A stretch of 64,000 bases of DNA from Acetobacter conturbans. Its GTDB lineage: Bacteria; Pseudomonadota; Alphaproteobacteria; Acetobacterales; Acetobacteraceae. Below, in pieces: positions 17,437 through 26,675 of this stretch. The DNA lies in assembly GCF_011516755.1 (NCBI RefSeq), contig NZ_WOSY01000012.1, positions 30,755-94,754 on the forward strand, read 5' to 3'. The notes beneath the pieces were generated by a model. The model did not search any database and was not told where the DNA came from. It saw only the letters and a list, made by a program, of their open reading frames with translations. Positions within the stretch are counted from its first letter, which is position 1. Each line of letters opens with the position of its first letter. The position numbers and the translations under genes are program-made.

Positions 17437-17761
17437 TGACTCTTGCACGCGGGCCGAGGATAACCATTTAGATGACGGGAGTGGCGATCGTCGAGACGGA
17501 GCCGACCCACTCGAAATCGCCGCCAACGCAACGCCCCTTACACTCGATTAGATATGGCAGGGGATCCTAGCCCAGTCGATAAACGTCTTCAATGCGCTGT
17601 CGCGGTCCTCGCAGCCCAGCGCTTCCGACCGTCCAAATCCTATGGGCTAGCTCGAGCAAGTTTAGGCCCACCATCAACCTGCTGACGGTCATGCTGTAAG
17701 TGAACTCGGCGTGGCGTTTGGGGTGTGAGACCGAGCGGTGTTCCGCCCAGTCTCCAGTGGA
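17437..17761. other. Intergenic stretch between convergent hamB and HD gene
   Basis: 325 bases with no supported gene. A minus-strand frame without a start ends in a TAG but resembles nothing I can name. This is probably a scar between two independently acquired defence modules. Confidence 0.45.
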
Positions 17762-19120
17762 TCAGCCGTGGACACCATTCTTCAACTGTTCGTCCAGCTT
17801 GACCTTCACTCTGTCACGAATTGCCGACTCCAGCCGGGTGCCAAGCCCATCCTTGGCATCGTCATAGAAGATGCGATGGATGCTGAAGCGTGCTGCGCTG
17901 GCGACGATCGGCGAGATCGAGGCGATATCCATTATCTTGCCTCCGACCTCGACGTTGATTTGCTGAGGATGACCGCCTTCGGTGGTGCTCGGCTTGTAAA
18001 GATGTCGGGGATACGTGTCGTAGTAGCAAGCCTCCGCCCAAATATCCTTTTTCTCCCGCAGATCGTTTACGACCTGCACGCAAACCTCGTTGAGTATTTC
18101 CATCCGTCGTCCAGCGTTGAGCTCCTTTATCACCGTATTGTCGGCAGCGACCTCCTCTGTAAGCTTCCAGACGTCGTGCATTGGATAGAAATTTCGGGAA
18201 GCGATACGATTGGCAACCGTCTTAATATTGGGGTCGTTGGCTTCCTGGAAGAGATGTAGAGTTCCCCAGAATAAGCTGTCGTCCAACAAAAGCGCGTTTT
18301 CAAGATTGTCCGGGTTTTGAAAGAAGCGAACCAGAGCATGGTTATGCGTCAGACCGGCCCGCTGTTCGTCTCCGGCGGCGATGTGTTCAAAGACCCGGCT
18401 CATCAACAGCGAAAACATGTATTCGACGCCCCGGGTCCGCTTATGCAGATAGAGGGTCGGATACAACTGAAACAGCGTGACGGTGAACTGTTCGAGCGAG
18501 ATGTAGGCCTTGCTATTCACGTAAAGGAAGCGGCCGTTAGGGCCGTCCCCGACTTGGAAATTCCGCATGAGCCAGTCGAGGTCGATGCTGACCGAGGAGA
18601 CGCCGGAGAAGTAAGGGTCACGCTTCGCGTAATCCAGTCGATCCGCATCGAGCTGGCCCGACACCAGTGATGTGTATATGCACTGCTTGTCATTCTTAGC
18701 GATCATGTTCGCCACCATCTCGGGGAAATCCGCACCGCCCATGTTCTCGAGCATGCGACCAATAGATGTATTCTTGATGATCCGGGGGCTGATCTTCTCG
18801 TGGTTCACCGCAGCCGTGAGCGGGCTGTCCTCCGGCTCACCATTGCGCGTTACGTATAGTTTTATTGCGTTTTCGAACGCATGGCTGAACATTCCGTGGC
18901 CGATGTCGTGCAGAAGAGCCGCAGCTAGACATGCGTGGCCTTTTTCCGACCATTCGCCATTTCTGACTTCAGGCTCGACGACCGATAGTAAGCGCTTGGC
19001 TACCGCATAAACACCTAATGAATGACCAAATCGGGAATGGGTGGCGGACGGGAATACATAGTCAGCGAAACCTAGCTGCTTCACGCGGCGTAGCCGCTGA
19101 AAATAAGGATCCGACAGCAC
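17762..19120 (-). CDS. HD-domain phosphohydrolase (dGTPase/SAMHD1-like), N-terminus cut by a stop
   Basis: 452 residues from GTG 19120. HD-superfamily metal ligands are visible: His in HSRFGHSLGVY, the HD pair in ALLHDIGHGMFSHAFE, and Asp in LDADRLDYAKRDPYFSG. This is the COG1078/SAMHD1-like layout, whose members hydrolyse dNTPs or other phosphoesters. The family start lies upstream: ATG 19198, preceded by AAGGAT, gives MTIKMIKDPIHGSIEFEGEA and then an in-frame TAA at 19136-19138 before LQLKAVLSDP continues. So the gene carries a nonsense codon or restarts at GTG. It lies 9 bases downstream of the radical SAM gene, same operon. Confidence 0.8.
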   Translation of the reverse strand: MLSDPYFQRLRRVKQLGFADYVFPSATHSRFGHSLGVYAVAKRLLSVVEPEVRNGEWSEKGHACLAAALLHDIGHGMFSHAFENAIKLYVTRNGEPEDSPLTAAVNHEKISPRIIKNTSIGRMLENMGGADFPEMVANMIAKNDKQCIYTSLVSGQLDADRLDYAKRDPYFSGVSSVSIDLDWLMRNFQVGDGPNGRFLYVNSKAYISLEQFTVTLFQLYPTLYLHKRTRGVEYMFSLLMSRVFEHIAAGDEQRAGLTHNHALVRFFQNPDNLENALLLDDSLFWGTLHLFQEANDPNIKTVANRIASRNFYPMHDVWKLTEEVAADNTVIKELNAGRRMEILNEVCVQVVNDLREKKDIWAEACYYDTYPRHLYKPSTTEGGHPQQINVEVGGKIMDIASISPIVASAARFSIHRIFYDDAKDGLGTRLESAIRDRVKVKLDEQLKNGVHG

Positions 19121-19207
19121 GGCCTTGAGCTGAAGTTAGGCCTCTCCTTCGAACTCGATCGAACCGTGGATCGGATCTTTGATCATCTTGATAGTCATTG
19201 GTTATCC

Positions 19208-20653
19208 TTAGTCTTGAAATGCGGTATCGAATTTGTTGGAAGGCATGACCTCGGGTGTCGACGTGTCTCTGACGGAAAAAGGCAGCAAGGACGGATCGGA
19301 AGCCGACACGTCGCGGTCAAAATCCTCACGATCGTAATCGCGCGGGTAATAAGAGAAGCTCTTCAGCGCGAAATATGCATCTTGGTCCATGAAATGGCGG
19401 GTAAGGGCAAGGCTTGCCGCCTCCGCTTCTTCCGCGGGGAAGTCCGGGCTCAGATGCATAGCGGTGATGCCAGACGTGGCCGCAGCACGTTTATCGATTG
19501 GCCGGGCGCCGAGCCTGCACCACTCTTGGATTAAAACGTCGGCCGTCTTGGGCGGCCCGTAAGCGAGCACTGGGCCGACTGAAACCCCTGCGATCGCATC
19601 GCGGCGGCCTTCGAGCCAAGCGGTCGTCTCTTCGAGGGTTTCGCGGGTTTCACCGGCATAGAGTAGAACGTTGACCTTGGCTTTCACGCCGTTATCGCGG
19701 CAAGCAGTCAAGAGATCGGAAGCGGCGGAGAGGTAGCGGCTGGGATTGCAAGCCTTCTTCATCGCCAGGATTTGGCGCGGAGAGGCGGTCTCTAGCCCGA
19801 GGTCGATGACCCGCAGCCCCGCTCGAGCGAGGTGCTTAAGGGTTTGGGGAGTCATTACGTCGACCCGAGTTTCGGTGCGCCATGAGATATCAAGGCCGCG
19901 GCGGTGCATCTCATCTGCGAAACCTGCCGCCCAACGGGCATTCGGCAGGAACATTGAGGACTGCAGGTAAGGGCGGATTTCCTCGCCTTCATATTGCTCG
20001 CGAACAAGAGCCATCGATGTTGCCAACGCAGCGCCCTCGCCGAGTTTTTCCACCTGGATGTCACGCTCTTCGCAGAACACGCAGCCCATGCCGCAGCCGC
20101 GCGACGCCTCAATGCTTGGCTGATACTTACGAAAGCCGTCCACTAGGCGATGGTTGAGCGTGAAACCCGGCGTCGGTTCCGCGATGCGAGAGAGCACAGG
20201 GCGTTCCGTCAGAAGCTGCTCGATGACGCTTTCGCTGAGGCCAGGAGCAACTGCGTCGGCTTCCGGCAACAGACCACGAAACCAATTCGGGTCTGGGCCG
20301 ACAACCCAACGGCCTCCGACTACGATCCGGCAGTAAGGGTCAAAAGCTTTGGCGAGTTTGCAAAACGTCTGGGCCCAAGGCAGGGCGTAAAAGCTAGGAA
20401 TCGAAACCATCAGCGGGTAGATCGACGGAAATCGACCGGACTCCTGCAACTGTCGGAATACGTCCTCGGGAGAACGATGCTCCCCGTGGAGCAGAGAGAC
20501 ATCATGGCCCGCTAGCTCGAGTTTGGTAGCCAAAGACAGCGCGCCATAATTCAGGTACAACTGCCGCCGAGCCAATGCATGGTCCCGCTTTTTGGGCGAG
20601 AGCATGCCAGCGGATATGAACGCAACCGTGCTGGAGCGCTTCATGGTATTCAT
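19208..20653 (-). CDS. B12-binding-type radical SAM protein
   Basis: 481 residues from ATG 20653. The N-terminal ~180 residues have a cobalamin-binding-like Rossmann layout (LELAGHDVSLLHGE, RIVVGGRWVVG). The [4Fe-4S] ligands are the CxxxCxxC of CGMGCVFC, followed by a TIM-barrel with LRVIDLGLETASPRQILAM and VNVLLYAGETRETLEET. COG1032 enzymes do radical chemistry on varied substrates; the substrate here is unknown. It is the first gene of an operon with the HD phosphohydrolase and is divergent from the thymidylate kinase-like gene, with 33 bases between start codons. It is not a viperin: the motif spacing and N-terminal domain differ. Confidence 0.8.
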   Translation of the reverse strand: MNTMKRSSTVAFISAGMLSPKKRDHALARRQLYLNYGALSLATKLELAGHDVSLLHGEHRSPEDVFRQLQESGRFPSIYPLMVSIPSFYALPWAQTFCKLAKAFDPYCRIVVGGRWVVGPDPNWFRGLLPEADAVAPGLSESVIEQLLTERPVLSRIAEPTPGFTLNHRLVDGFRKYQPSIEASRGCGMGCVFCEERDIQVEKLGEGAALATSMALVREQYEGEEIRPYLQSSMFLPNARWAAGFADEMHRRGLDISWRTETRVDVMTPQTLKHLARAGLRVIDLGLETASPRQILAMKKACNPSRYLSAASDLLTACRDNGVKAKVNVLLYAGETRETLEETTAWLEGRRDAIAGVSVGPVLAYGPPKTADVLIQEWCRLGARPIDKRAAATSGITAMHLSPDFPAEEAEAASLALTRHFMDQDAYFALKSFSYYPRDYDREDFDRDVSASDPSLLPFSVRDTSTPEVMPSNKFDTAFQD

Positions 20654-20686
20654 AGCCTTACATTCATAGAACAGGGAAGTGCGTAC

Positions 20687-21298
20687 GTGCCGTTTGTCAG
20701 TATTGAGGGGATCGATGGTAGCGGAAAGACCGAGCAGGTCCGATTGTTGGTCGAACATCTTAGGGCCACCGGCCGAACAGTGCTACAGACAAAGGAACCG
20801 GATGGCGGGCAGCTGGGCGCGGAGATCAGAGTGATCCTGACGCGTGGACAACGTTGTCTTTCGCCGACGGAGCAGCTCTTGCTGGTAAGCGCGGCTAGGT
20901 TCGATCATGTACGTAGTGTGATTCGGCCAGCCCTCCTTGCCGGGCATTGGGTGGTATCCGATCGCTTTATCGATTCGACTTACGCGTTTCAGGTCGCGGT
21001 GTCAGATATCGATATCGAGGAGATGTTCCGATCCGTTCGTGACATCGTGGTTGGAGCGACCATGCCAGACATCACGATTGTTCTGGACCTGCCTGTCGAT
21101 GTCGCTCAAACTCGACTGAGTTGCAGAAACGACGCCGCGCTTGATCCGGCGGAGGCGGATAGGGACTTCTTCGCTATCCGGAATGGGCTTCTCGCTGCAG
21201 CCCGCTTGGATACGGAACGCTGTCGAATCGTCGACGGGAACCGGCCGGTGGCGCGCGTCGCTCACGACATCTGGCAGTTGATTGAACCATTGCTATGA
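20687..21298 (+). CDS. Thymidylate kinase-like nucleotide kinase
   Basis: 203 residues from GTG 20687, preceded by AGGGAAG. It starts MPFVSIEGIDGSGKTEQ with the P-loop DGSGKT and has EPDGGQLG and DRFIDSTYAFQ in the place of the thymidylate kinase DR(Y/F) motif. TMK converts dTMP to dTDP. As an accessory gene next to a radical SAM enzyme and an HD phosphohydrolase, it more likely phosphorylates a modified nucleotide or acts as a variant; this is inference. The open frame upstream overlaps the divergent radical SAM gene and is not needed. A housekeeping tmk presumably exists elsewhere. Confidence 0.82.
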   Translation: MPFVSIEGIDGSGKTEQVRLLVEHLRATGRTVLQTKEPDGGQLGAEIRVILTRGQRCLSPTEQLLLVSAARFDHVRSVIRPALLAGHWVVSDRFIDSTYAFQVAVSDIDIEEMFRSVRDIVVGATMPDITIVLDLPVDVAQTRLSCRNDAALDPAEADRDFFAIRNGLLAAARLDTERCRIVDGNRPVARVAHDIWQLIEPLL

Positions 21299-21367
21299 TA
21301 GTCGGTGCAGCTGTAGAATTCAGGTCAGCTTGAATTTGCGACATCCCTTAATGCCGGAGCCTTCATC

Positions 21368-24106
21368 GTGAACCCGCAGACCCGCAGTCTGCTTATCCAG
21401 CGCGTGATTGATTCACTAGCGGTTTTGGGGCCGGGCTCGATATTTGAGCGCTTTGCCGTTGTCCTCGTGGAGCAACTGCTCGACGTCACGCTCATACAGC
21501 GGGGATCGTCGGTTGGTGGCAGCCCTGTTGGTGGTGCATTGGACGCCACGACCGAGGACGGCACCGTCGTCGTCGAGGCTTCGATCCAGAAGGGTTATTT
21601 GTCCGGGGCGATGAGCAAGCCGTGGGGAGACCTCAATCACGCCCTTGAGTTGGCGCCGTGCGCAGAAGATATCTACCTCCTGAGTTCCCAACGCGCGGAA
21701 ACGGGCGCGATCGAGCGGATGGTGAACGAGGCGCTCCAGCATGTGCGTATGGGCGAACGTCGCCTCCACGTGATGGACAGCCGGTCCATCGCCGAAACCA
21801 TTATCGATACATTGATGTTGCGGGACGACACGATCGACGCGCTGGCTCAACATCTTTTCGTTTTGGATGAGATTCGCGACGATCATCCCGCATCACTGCG
21901 AGCACCCCCTCTTAACGCGCTGTATGTCGCGAATGAGAACGTCGACATGGAATTGGACCGGCGTTTGGCCACTGACGTATGTGTCGAGATATGCGGTATC
22001 GGTGGCATAGGAAAGTCGCAAGCTGCTGCCGCGTGCCTCAAGCGGCACGAGAATCAGTTCGAATATCGCTTTTGGGTGAGTGGCCGCGATATTGACGGGA
22101 TCGAGCAGCTTTCCTCGGTTCCAGTTCGACGCGGCGGTGCAGAACGTAACGTCAGCGCGCTCCTGCGTAAGAATAAGACCTTCCTTGTACTCGACGACGC
22201 TAGGGGAACTCTCGCTGTCGACCAACTTGCCACATTGTGCGGGCCGGACTCTCGTATTCTGATCACTAGGCAAACTGCCTCTCCCGGAGCCTTTCCAATG
22301 CCGACGATGGAGGAACGAAAGGCACGGGAGTTGTTGGGTAAGGACGTCCTCACCCAGCCAACAGATAGAGCGTTTCGAAAAATATGGCGCACGATTGGCG
22401 GGCATCCGCTCAGTCTTGTGATGCTGAACATGGCTGCCCGTGAGAATGAGCCTTGGGACGAACTGGCTGGGGACTGCGCTAACGTGGCAAAGCTGTCGGA
22501 TGGCGAGGTTCGGCTTGCCGATCGTATCCTGGGTCGTCTGCGATCTGTTTTGATGGAAGAGCTTTGCCTTTTCCTATGGGCAGGTCAAAGCCACTGCGAT
22601 CGTGCCTTCTTCAAGTATGTCGTCGGTACATTGCGCCTCAAGGCATTCGAGCGCCATGGACTCATGGCACCGGAAAGTTTTTCATCGATCCGAATACACG
22701 ACATCGTCTTCGCCGCGCTGCAATCGCAGAACTGGCTTACGGTTGAAAAGTCTCGGGAAATCGATCGGCGTCTCGAGAACTTTATTCTACGACACATTCG
22801 CGACGACGGGCACGGCTTGCAAATGATTGCCTCCCAGCTTCGCAGGAAAATAGCCAAGAATGTCGAGAGAGGGGATCGCCGTCCTGCTTTCTTGTACGCA
22901 TTGGCCATGATTTGGGTAGGCAGTGCGGCTCAGATCGACATGCTTCCCGATCCTGTGGATGAAGCAAAGCGCCTCGGTTCCCTGAGCGCTCTAGATCACG
23001 AGGTCGAAATTCTGGTCGTGCTGGAGACGATCGAGGCAAAAAATCGCTATCTAAGACAGAGATTTGGTTCACGTTCGGCGAAGGAATGGGCGTCGAACAT
23101 TCTTCCCGCCTACGATCATCTCGCAGGAATGTCCGATCTCAGTCCGCGCCAGCGCGCCGAGATCAAGCATCATCTCGCGAAGACACTTCGTTTTGTCGGA
23201 CGTAGTGACAAGGCCAAGCAGCTATTTGAGGAAATTGTCGCCGAATACCCCTTGAATGACGCCAAATTGCAACTCATCCGGTCGCTAGGCCGCACAGCCT
23301 TAGATCACGACAAAGCACGTGCATATGCGATGGATATAATTGCAGCGAAACAGGGTGACGGGGGCGTCTCATCCTCATTACTTATGGCGTTGGGTGACAC
23401 CCTGAACGGCGCGAGGCAGACTTGGGCGGGCGACCTTATCGATAAGCATGAGGAATTGTTCTTGTCAGAAGCGTTATATGCCGCCTCGGTCGGCGTGCCC
23501 CAAGGCTACCATTCGGTCGCGAGCTTCGTACGCGCGTTGGTCTGGCACGCGCCCGAGCGAGTTGGGACCGTCCTGAAACGTTTGCCTGACCCGACACCTC
23601 TGATGCTTGATGACGATCAAAGTCGCGGCAGCTATGCGGAGATCATGTTCCATGCGGCGAGTGTTGAACAAGAGCAGAGCCGTCTCGCAAGTGCGCTCGA
23701 AGCCTATGAAGCCTTGAAGGCACCGGACAGCTACCAACGGCGTAAATGGGGGGAAACGCTCTTCAAGCTCGGTCGCTATATCGAGGCAGAAACCGTACTC
23801 GAAAAAATTAATGACGAAAGCGGATATATCTGGCTCACGCACAATCTGTCGCAGGTGAAACTTGCACTAGGCAAGCTAGAGCCGGCACTTGACCTCATTA
23901 AACAGTCTGTTGCGGGGGCAGTGGGCGCGAACCTCAAGTATCGCAGCAGCTTCTTGCTACAGAGCGCAAGGGTAAAGATTGCACTCAACGGTGATCCGGC
24001 GACTGATATTGCCGAAGGGTGCAGCTATACTAAAAATCCGAAGCTTCTCGAGCAGTTTGGGCTGCTTTTGACAGAACTGGGCAATGTTGACGGGAGAAGT
24101 GGTTAG
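21368..24106 (+). CDS. STAND NTPase with C-terminal TPR and possible N-terminal nuclease
   Basis: 912 residues from GTG 21368 (GGAG at 21356). Residues 20-150 may be a PD-(D/E)xK-like domain (Asp59, Glu70 and Lys75 in GALDATT and VVEASIQKGY). An NB-ARC-like NTPase follows with P-loop GIGGIGKS at 210-217 and Walker B TFLVLDDARG ending near residue 280, then a winged-helix region. From about residue 590 come TPR-like helical repeats (FVGRSDKAKQLFEEIV, YEALKAPDSYQRR). This is the sensor layout of Avs-type and other STAND defence proteins. It lies 70 bases after the kinase gene, same direction. Confidence 0.78.
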   Translation: MNPQTRSLLIQRVIDSLAVLGPGSIFERFAVVLVEQLLDVTLIQRGSSVGGSPVGGALDATTEDGTVVVEASIQKGYLSGAMSKPWGDLNHALELAPCAEDIYLLSSQRAETGAIERMVNEALQHVRMGERRLHVMDSRSIAETIIDTLMLRDDTIDALAQHLFVLDEIRDDHPASLRAPPLNALYVANENVDMELDRRLATDVCVEICGIGGIGKSQAAAACLKRHENQFEYRFWVSGRDIDGIEQLSSVPVRRGGAERNVSALLRKNKTFLVLDDARGTLAVDQLATLCGPDSRILITRQTASPGAFPMPTMEERKARELLGKDVLTQPTDRAFRKIWRTIGGHPLSLVMLNMAARENEPWDELAGDCANVAKLSDGEVRLADRILGRLRSVLMEELCLFLWAGQSHCDRAFFKYVVGTLRLKAFERHGLMAPESFSSIRIHDIVFAALQSQNWLTVEKSREIDRRLENFILRHIRDDGHGLQMIASQLRRKIAKNVERGDRRPAFLYALAMIWVGSAAQIDMLPDPVDEAKRLGSLSALDHEVEILVVLETIEAKNRYLRQRFGSRSAKEWASNILPAYDHLAGMSDLSPRQRAEIKHHLAKTLRFVGRSDKAKQLFEEIVAEYPLNDAKLQLIRSLGRTALDHDKARAYAMDIIAAKQGDGGVSSSLLMALGDTLNGARQTWAGDLIDKHEELFLSEALYAASVGVPQGYHSVASFVRALVWHAPERVGTVLKRLPDPTPLMLDDDQSRGSYAEIMFHAASVEQEQSRLASALEAYEALKAPDSYQRRKWGETLFKLGRYIEAETVLEKINDESGYIWLTHNLSQVKLALGKLEPALDLIKQSVAGAVGANLKYRSSFLLQSARVKIALNGDPATDIAEGCSYTKNPKLLEQFGLLLTELGNVDGRSG

Positions 24107-24441
24107 TGGTGTCTGGAATGGCCACAGGTGGGGTGGCGTTTGGTCTCCCACCGTCAGCTTGCCACACGTCGTTGGAATGAAAAAGACTACTGGGGCGTGC
24201 TGCTCCGGTAGCCGATCATTCGCAACGTCAATATGCTATATATAAAAGATAAAGCTATAGATTGAGTCATCAGTCGGAGACACATCACTCCTATCGGGCA
24301 TCAAAGTAAGTTTTAGTGGCGTGCCGTCATGTTCTGGTTTTGTATTCTGAGCCTAGCCAGACGAACCACATTCAGAGCATTTTATGCCATCTAAGGTCTC
24401 ATTTTAGCTCGACATCGATTTGTCACGACAGATGATCCTTC
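24107..24441. other. Intergenic stretch between convergent genes
   Basis: 335 bases, AT-rich around 24230-24260, with no recognisable gene, RNA or repeat. It separates the STAND gene from the convergent GIY-YIG nuclease gene. Confidence 0.45.
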
Positions 24442-26040
24442 CTAAGAAAGACGTCTCTTCAGAACGACGCGGTACCGATAGGGCTCAATCTCCTCTATAA
24501 CTACGATGTCTCCGGCTTGTGCACTTTCCTGCTCGAAGAATTTACGAATCCACCCCCTTTTGCGAAAAAACCGCTTGGTGCCGTCAAGGTCGGTTGTGAC
24601 TACCGCATCATCTCCCCAGTCGACGGCAATCTCACGCAAGGCAGCAGAGGCACGGTTTGATCCACCAATCACGTCGGCGGGGAATTTGTCGAAGAAGCTA
24701 TTCAGGTAGATGTGGTTATTGTCGATATTACCCTGAGTGAGTTCGGTCGTGCCGATGTGGTGAGAAAGGTGCTTGTGCGGGGCGGGAGTTTGAGACGTCT
24801 GGGCGATCACCGTCCTGAGCACCTTAGTTCCCAAGTTCCCGCGGTCCTCTCTCAGGTCTAAATCTCCTGAATTAACGCTCTGTATCTGTTTTGCCTGCGT
24901 CGGCCGTTGCACAAAGGCAGGTCGAACTTCCTCGGCTCGCAAGACCACCTCTGCTGCTGCGCGAGCATCCTCACCTGCATGATGATGCTCGAACACGAGG
25001 CCGAGATGCTGCTTGAGGCTTGCCAAGCCATGACCGTCATTGCCCTTCAGTTCCGGCCAAGCAGCGCGGGCGACGTGAACGCTGTCACGCCAGTTCCACT
25101 CGGGAACAGGCTGTCCGCATTTCCCACAGGCGGCCGCAATCGCACTGCGATCAAAACTTGAGTGCTGATAGACAGTCGCACCTTTCAGCGCATCCCTCAG
25201 GACAGGCAGCACGTCAGAAAAAGTTGGAGCGCCTCGCACCATGCGCGCACTGATCCCGTGCAGATAGGTGAACACCCACCGGTCCACTTTCGGATCGACA
25301 TAGGTAGCCCAAATTTCGATAGAATTATCGGGACGCACGCAAGCAATGCCGATTTGGCAGATGCTGCCGCGATCGTGGGTCGCAGTCTCGACGTCCAGCG
25401 CAAAGAAGCGGAATGGTCCTCTCGGAAACGGTGTGACATGGATCTGTCCGGCAGTCGCTGTCGTCAAGATAGGGGCTGCCACACGATCGGTCACCGTTGC
25501 AAGAAAACGCTCGCGCTGTCGTTCGATGGCATCACGCTCACGTGTCCCCCACCGAAGGCGGGACAGCGTAGCTTCCACCAAGTGAACCGGCTCATCGTAA
25601 GGCAGCATTCCACGCCGGTTCCAAGAAATAGCATGACTAGGTGCCAAAGAAAGCACCTCAGCCTCCAGCGCGGCGATGTCCAGCGTGTCGGGCAACTGCA
25701 GCCATACTGCGCGGCAATGATCGACGATAAATTCGTTGCGCAGCGTCTTGGCAATATCGCCATCGGTCTTTGTGATCGGATTCTTGCGATCGCGCCACAT
25801 CCGGCCGGTGTTGTACATCTGCGAGAAGTAGTGGCTCATCCCTTCGGAACCGGTGCGATGGCGCCGGTGGATCCGCTCATAGAGGGTCTGATCAGTCGAA
25901 CTTGTCGATCCAATATAACGAAGATCGCCATGGTGATCGACGAGGCCGTATAGGCCACGCGAATCACGTGGGGCCTGAAAGGTTGAGCACGGTGTCGTTT
26001 CAAGAAGATAAGAGAGCAGTTCCTCGGCAGTGAAACGCAT
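24442..26040 (-). CDS. GIY-YIG plus DEDDh exonuclease fusion
   Basis: 532 residues from ATG 26040 (GAGGG seven bases upstream; two TTG codons before it are not needed). A GIY-YIG endonuclease domain begins near residue 29 (RGLYGLVDHHGDLRYIGST). A DnaQ-like 3'-5' exonuclease follows from about 210, with Asp216 and Glu218 in FFALDVETA and the final H..D in HHHAGEDARAA. The last ~150 residues are of unknown fold. Separate UvrC-like and PolIII-epsilon domains occur fused in some YcgG/Cho-type proteins, but with the domains in the opposite order. It is probably a DNA-processing or defence nuclease. Confidence 0.75.
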   Translation of the reverse strand: MRFTAEELLSYLLETTPCSTFQAPRDSRGLYGLVDHHGDLRYIGSTSSTDQTLYERIHRRHRTGSEGMSHYFSQMYNTGRMWRDRKNPITKTDGDIAKTLRNEFIVDHCRAVWLQLPDTLDIAALEAEVLSLAPSHAISWNRRGMLPYDEPVHLVEATLSRLRWGTRERDAIERQRERFLATVTDRVAAPILTTATAGQIHVTPFPRGPFRFFALDVETATHDRGSICQIGIACVRPDNSIEIWATYVDPKVDRWVFTYLHGISARMVRGAPTFSDVLPVLRDALKGATVYQHSSFDRSAIAAACGKCGQPVPEWNWRDSVHVARAAWPELKGNDGHGLASLKQHLGLVFEHHHAGEDARAAAEVVLRAEEVRPAFVQRPTQAKQIQSVNSGDLDLREDRGNLGTKVLRTVIAQTSQTPAPHKHLSHHIGTTELTQGNIDNNHIYLNSFFDKFPADVIGGSNRASAALREIAVDWGDDAVVTTDLDGTKRFFRKRGWIRKFFEQESAQAGDIVVIEEIEPYRYRVVLKRRLS

Positions 26041-26675
26041 CAACAATCCCTCATCACATTGACGCTAACTGGCAGCGGTCGATGCGTTTCCAATCGTACC
26101 TCAAGACGATTCTCCAAATCCCCGCATTGTTCGGGCGGCGCCAGCATTGAGTAACCACTCTATGCAATGCAGAGAGAGCTTTGTCGAAAGAGGAATGCGC
26201 AACATCTTTGTCCGATCATAAACTGTTTACCGTGTGCAAAATCCGGATGAAAGAAAATTACATCTGCGGCAACGAGCACAATACTACATCATTCGAGAAT
26301 TCGGGGTGGGCATCCCCGGTGTCGCTTCGTCGGGTTCCGTGATCGAATCTCTTGGATCCGTGGAGCCAAGGATGGCGACCGGCCGTCCTTACGCCTTCCA
26401 TCATTATTATAGTCTCGATTCAACCATTTCGCGACGAATTACGTCGGATACGCAGCCCAAATCCGTGCCAAACAAGAGTTTTTCGCCTGCTCGGTGTGCC
26501 AATAGTTCTGGTGAACGTGTGGTTTGCGAGACTTTTATCCCGTTTCAGACAGTCCGCTCTCCCTCCGTAGCTGTCTTTAAACGGCACAATGTTACGTGGC
26601 GCTGGCATTTCGGCGCATAGCCTGAGGGGGGTTGGTCAAACGCTCGGAGAAAGGGTCCGCACAGGATTCCTTTCA
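26041..26675. other. Intergenic stretch, no supported gene
   Basis: 635 bases between two minus-strand genes. A 128-codon plus-strand frame at 26234-26620 has no recognisable motif or ribosome site and is not called. The promoter of the GIY-YIG gene should be in its left part; I could not assign boxes. Confidence 0.45.

Noticed and set aside
19208..21298. Prokaryotic viperin with a kinase partner
   Set aside because: The radical SAM protein has a B12-binding-like N-terminal region and CGMGCVFC in a COG1032 context, not the viperin core; only the analogy of SAM enzyme plus nucleotide kinase is kept.
26234..26620. 128-codon plus-strand frame
   Set aside because: No motif, no ribosome site and no neighbour in the same direction.
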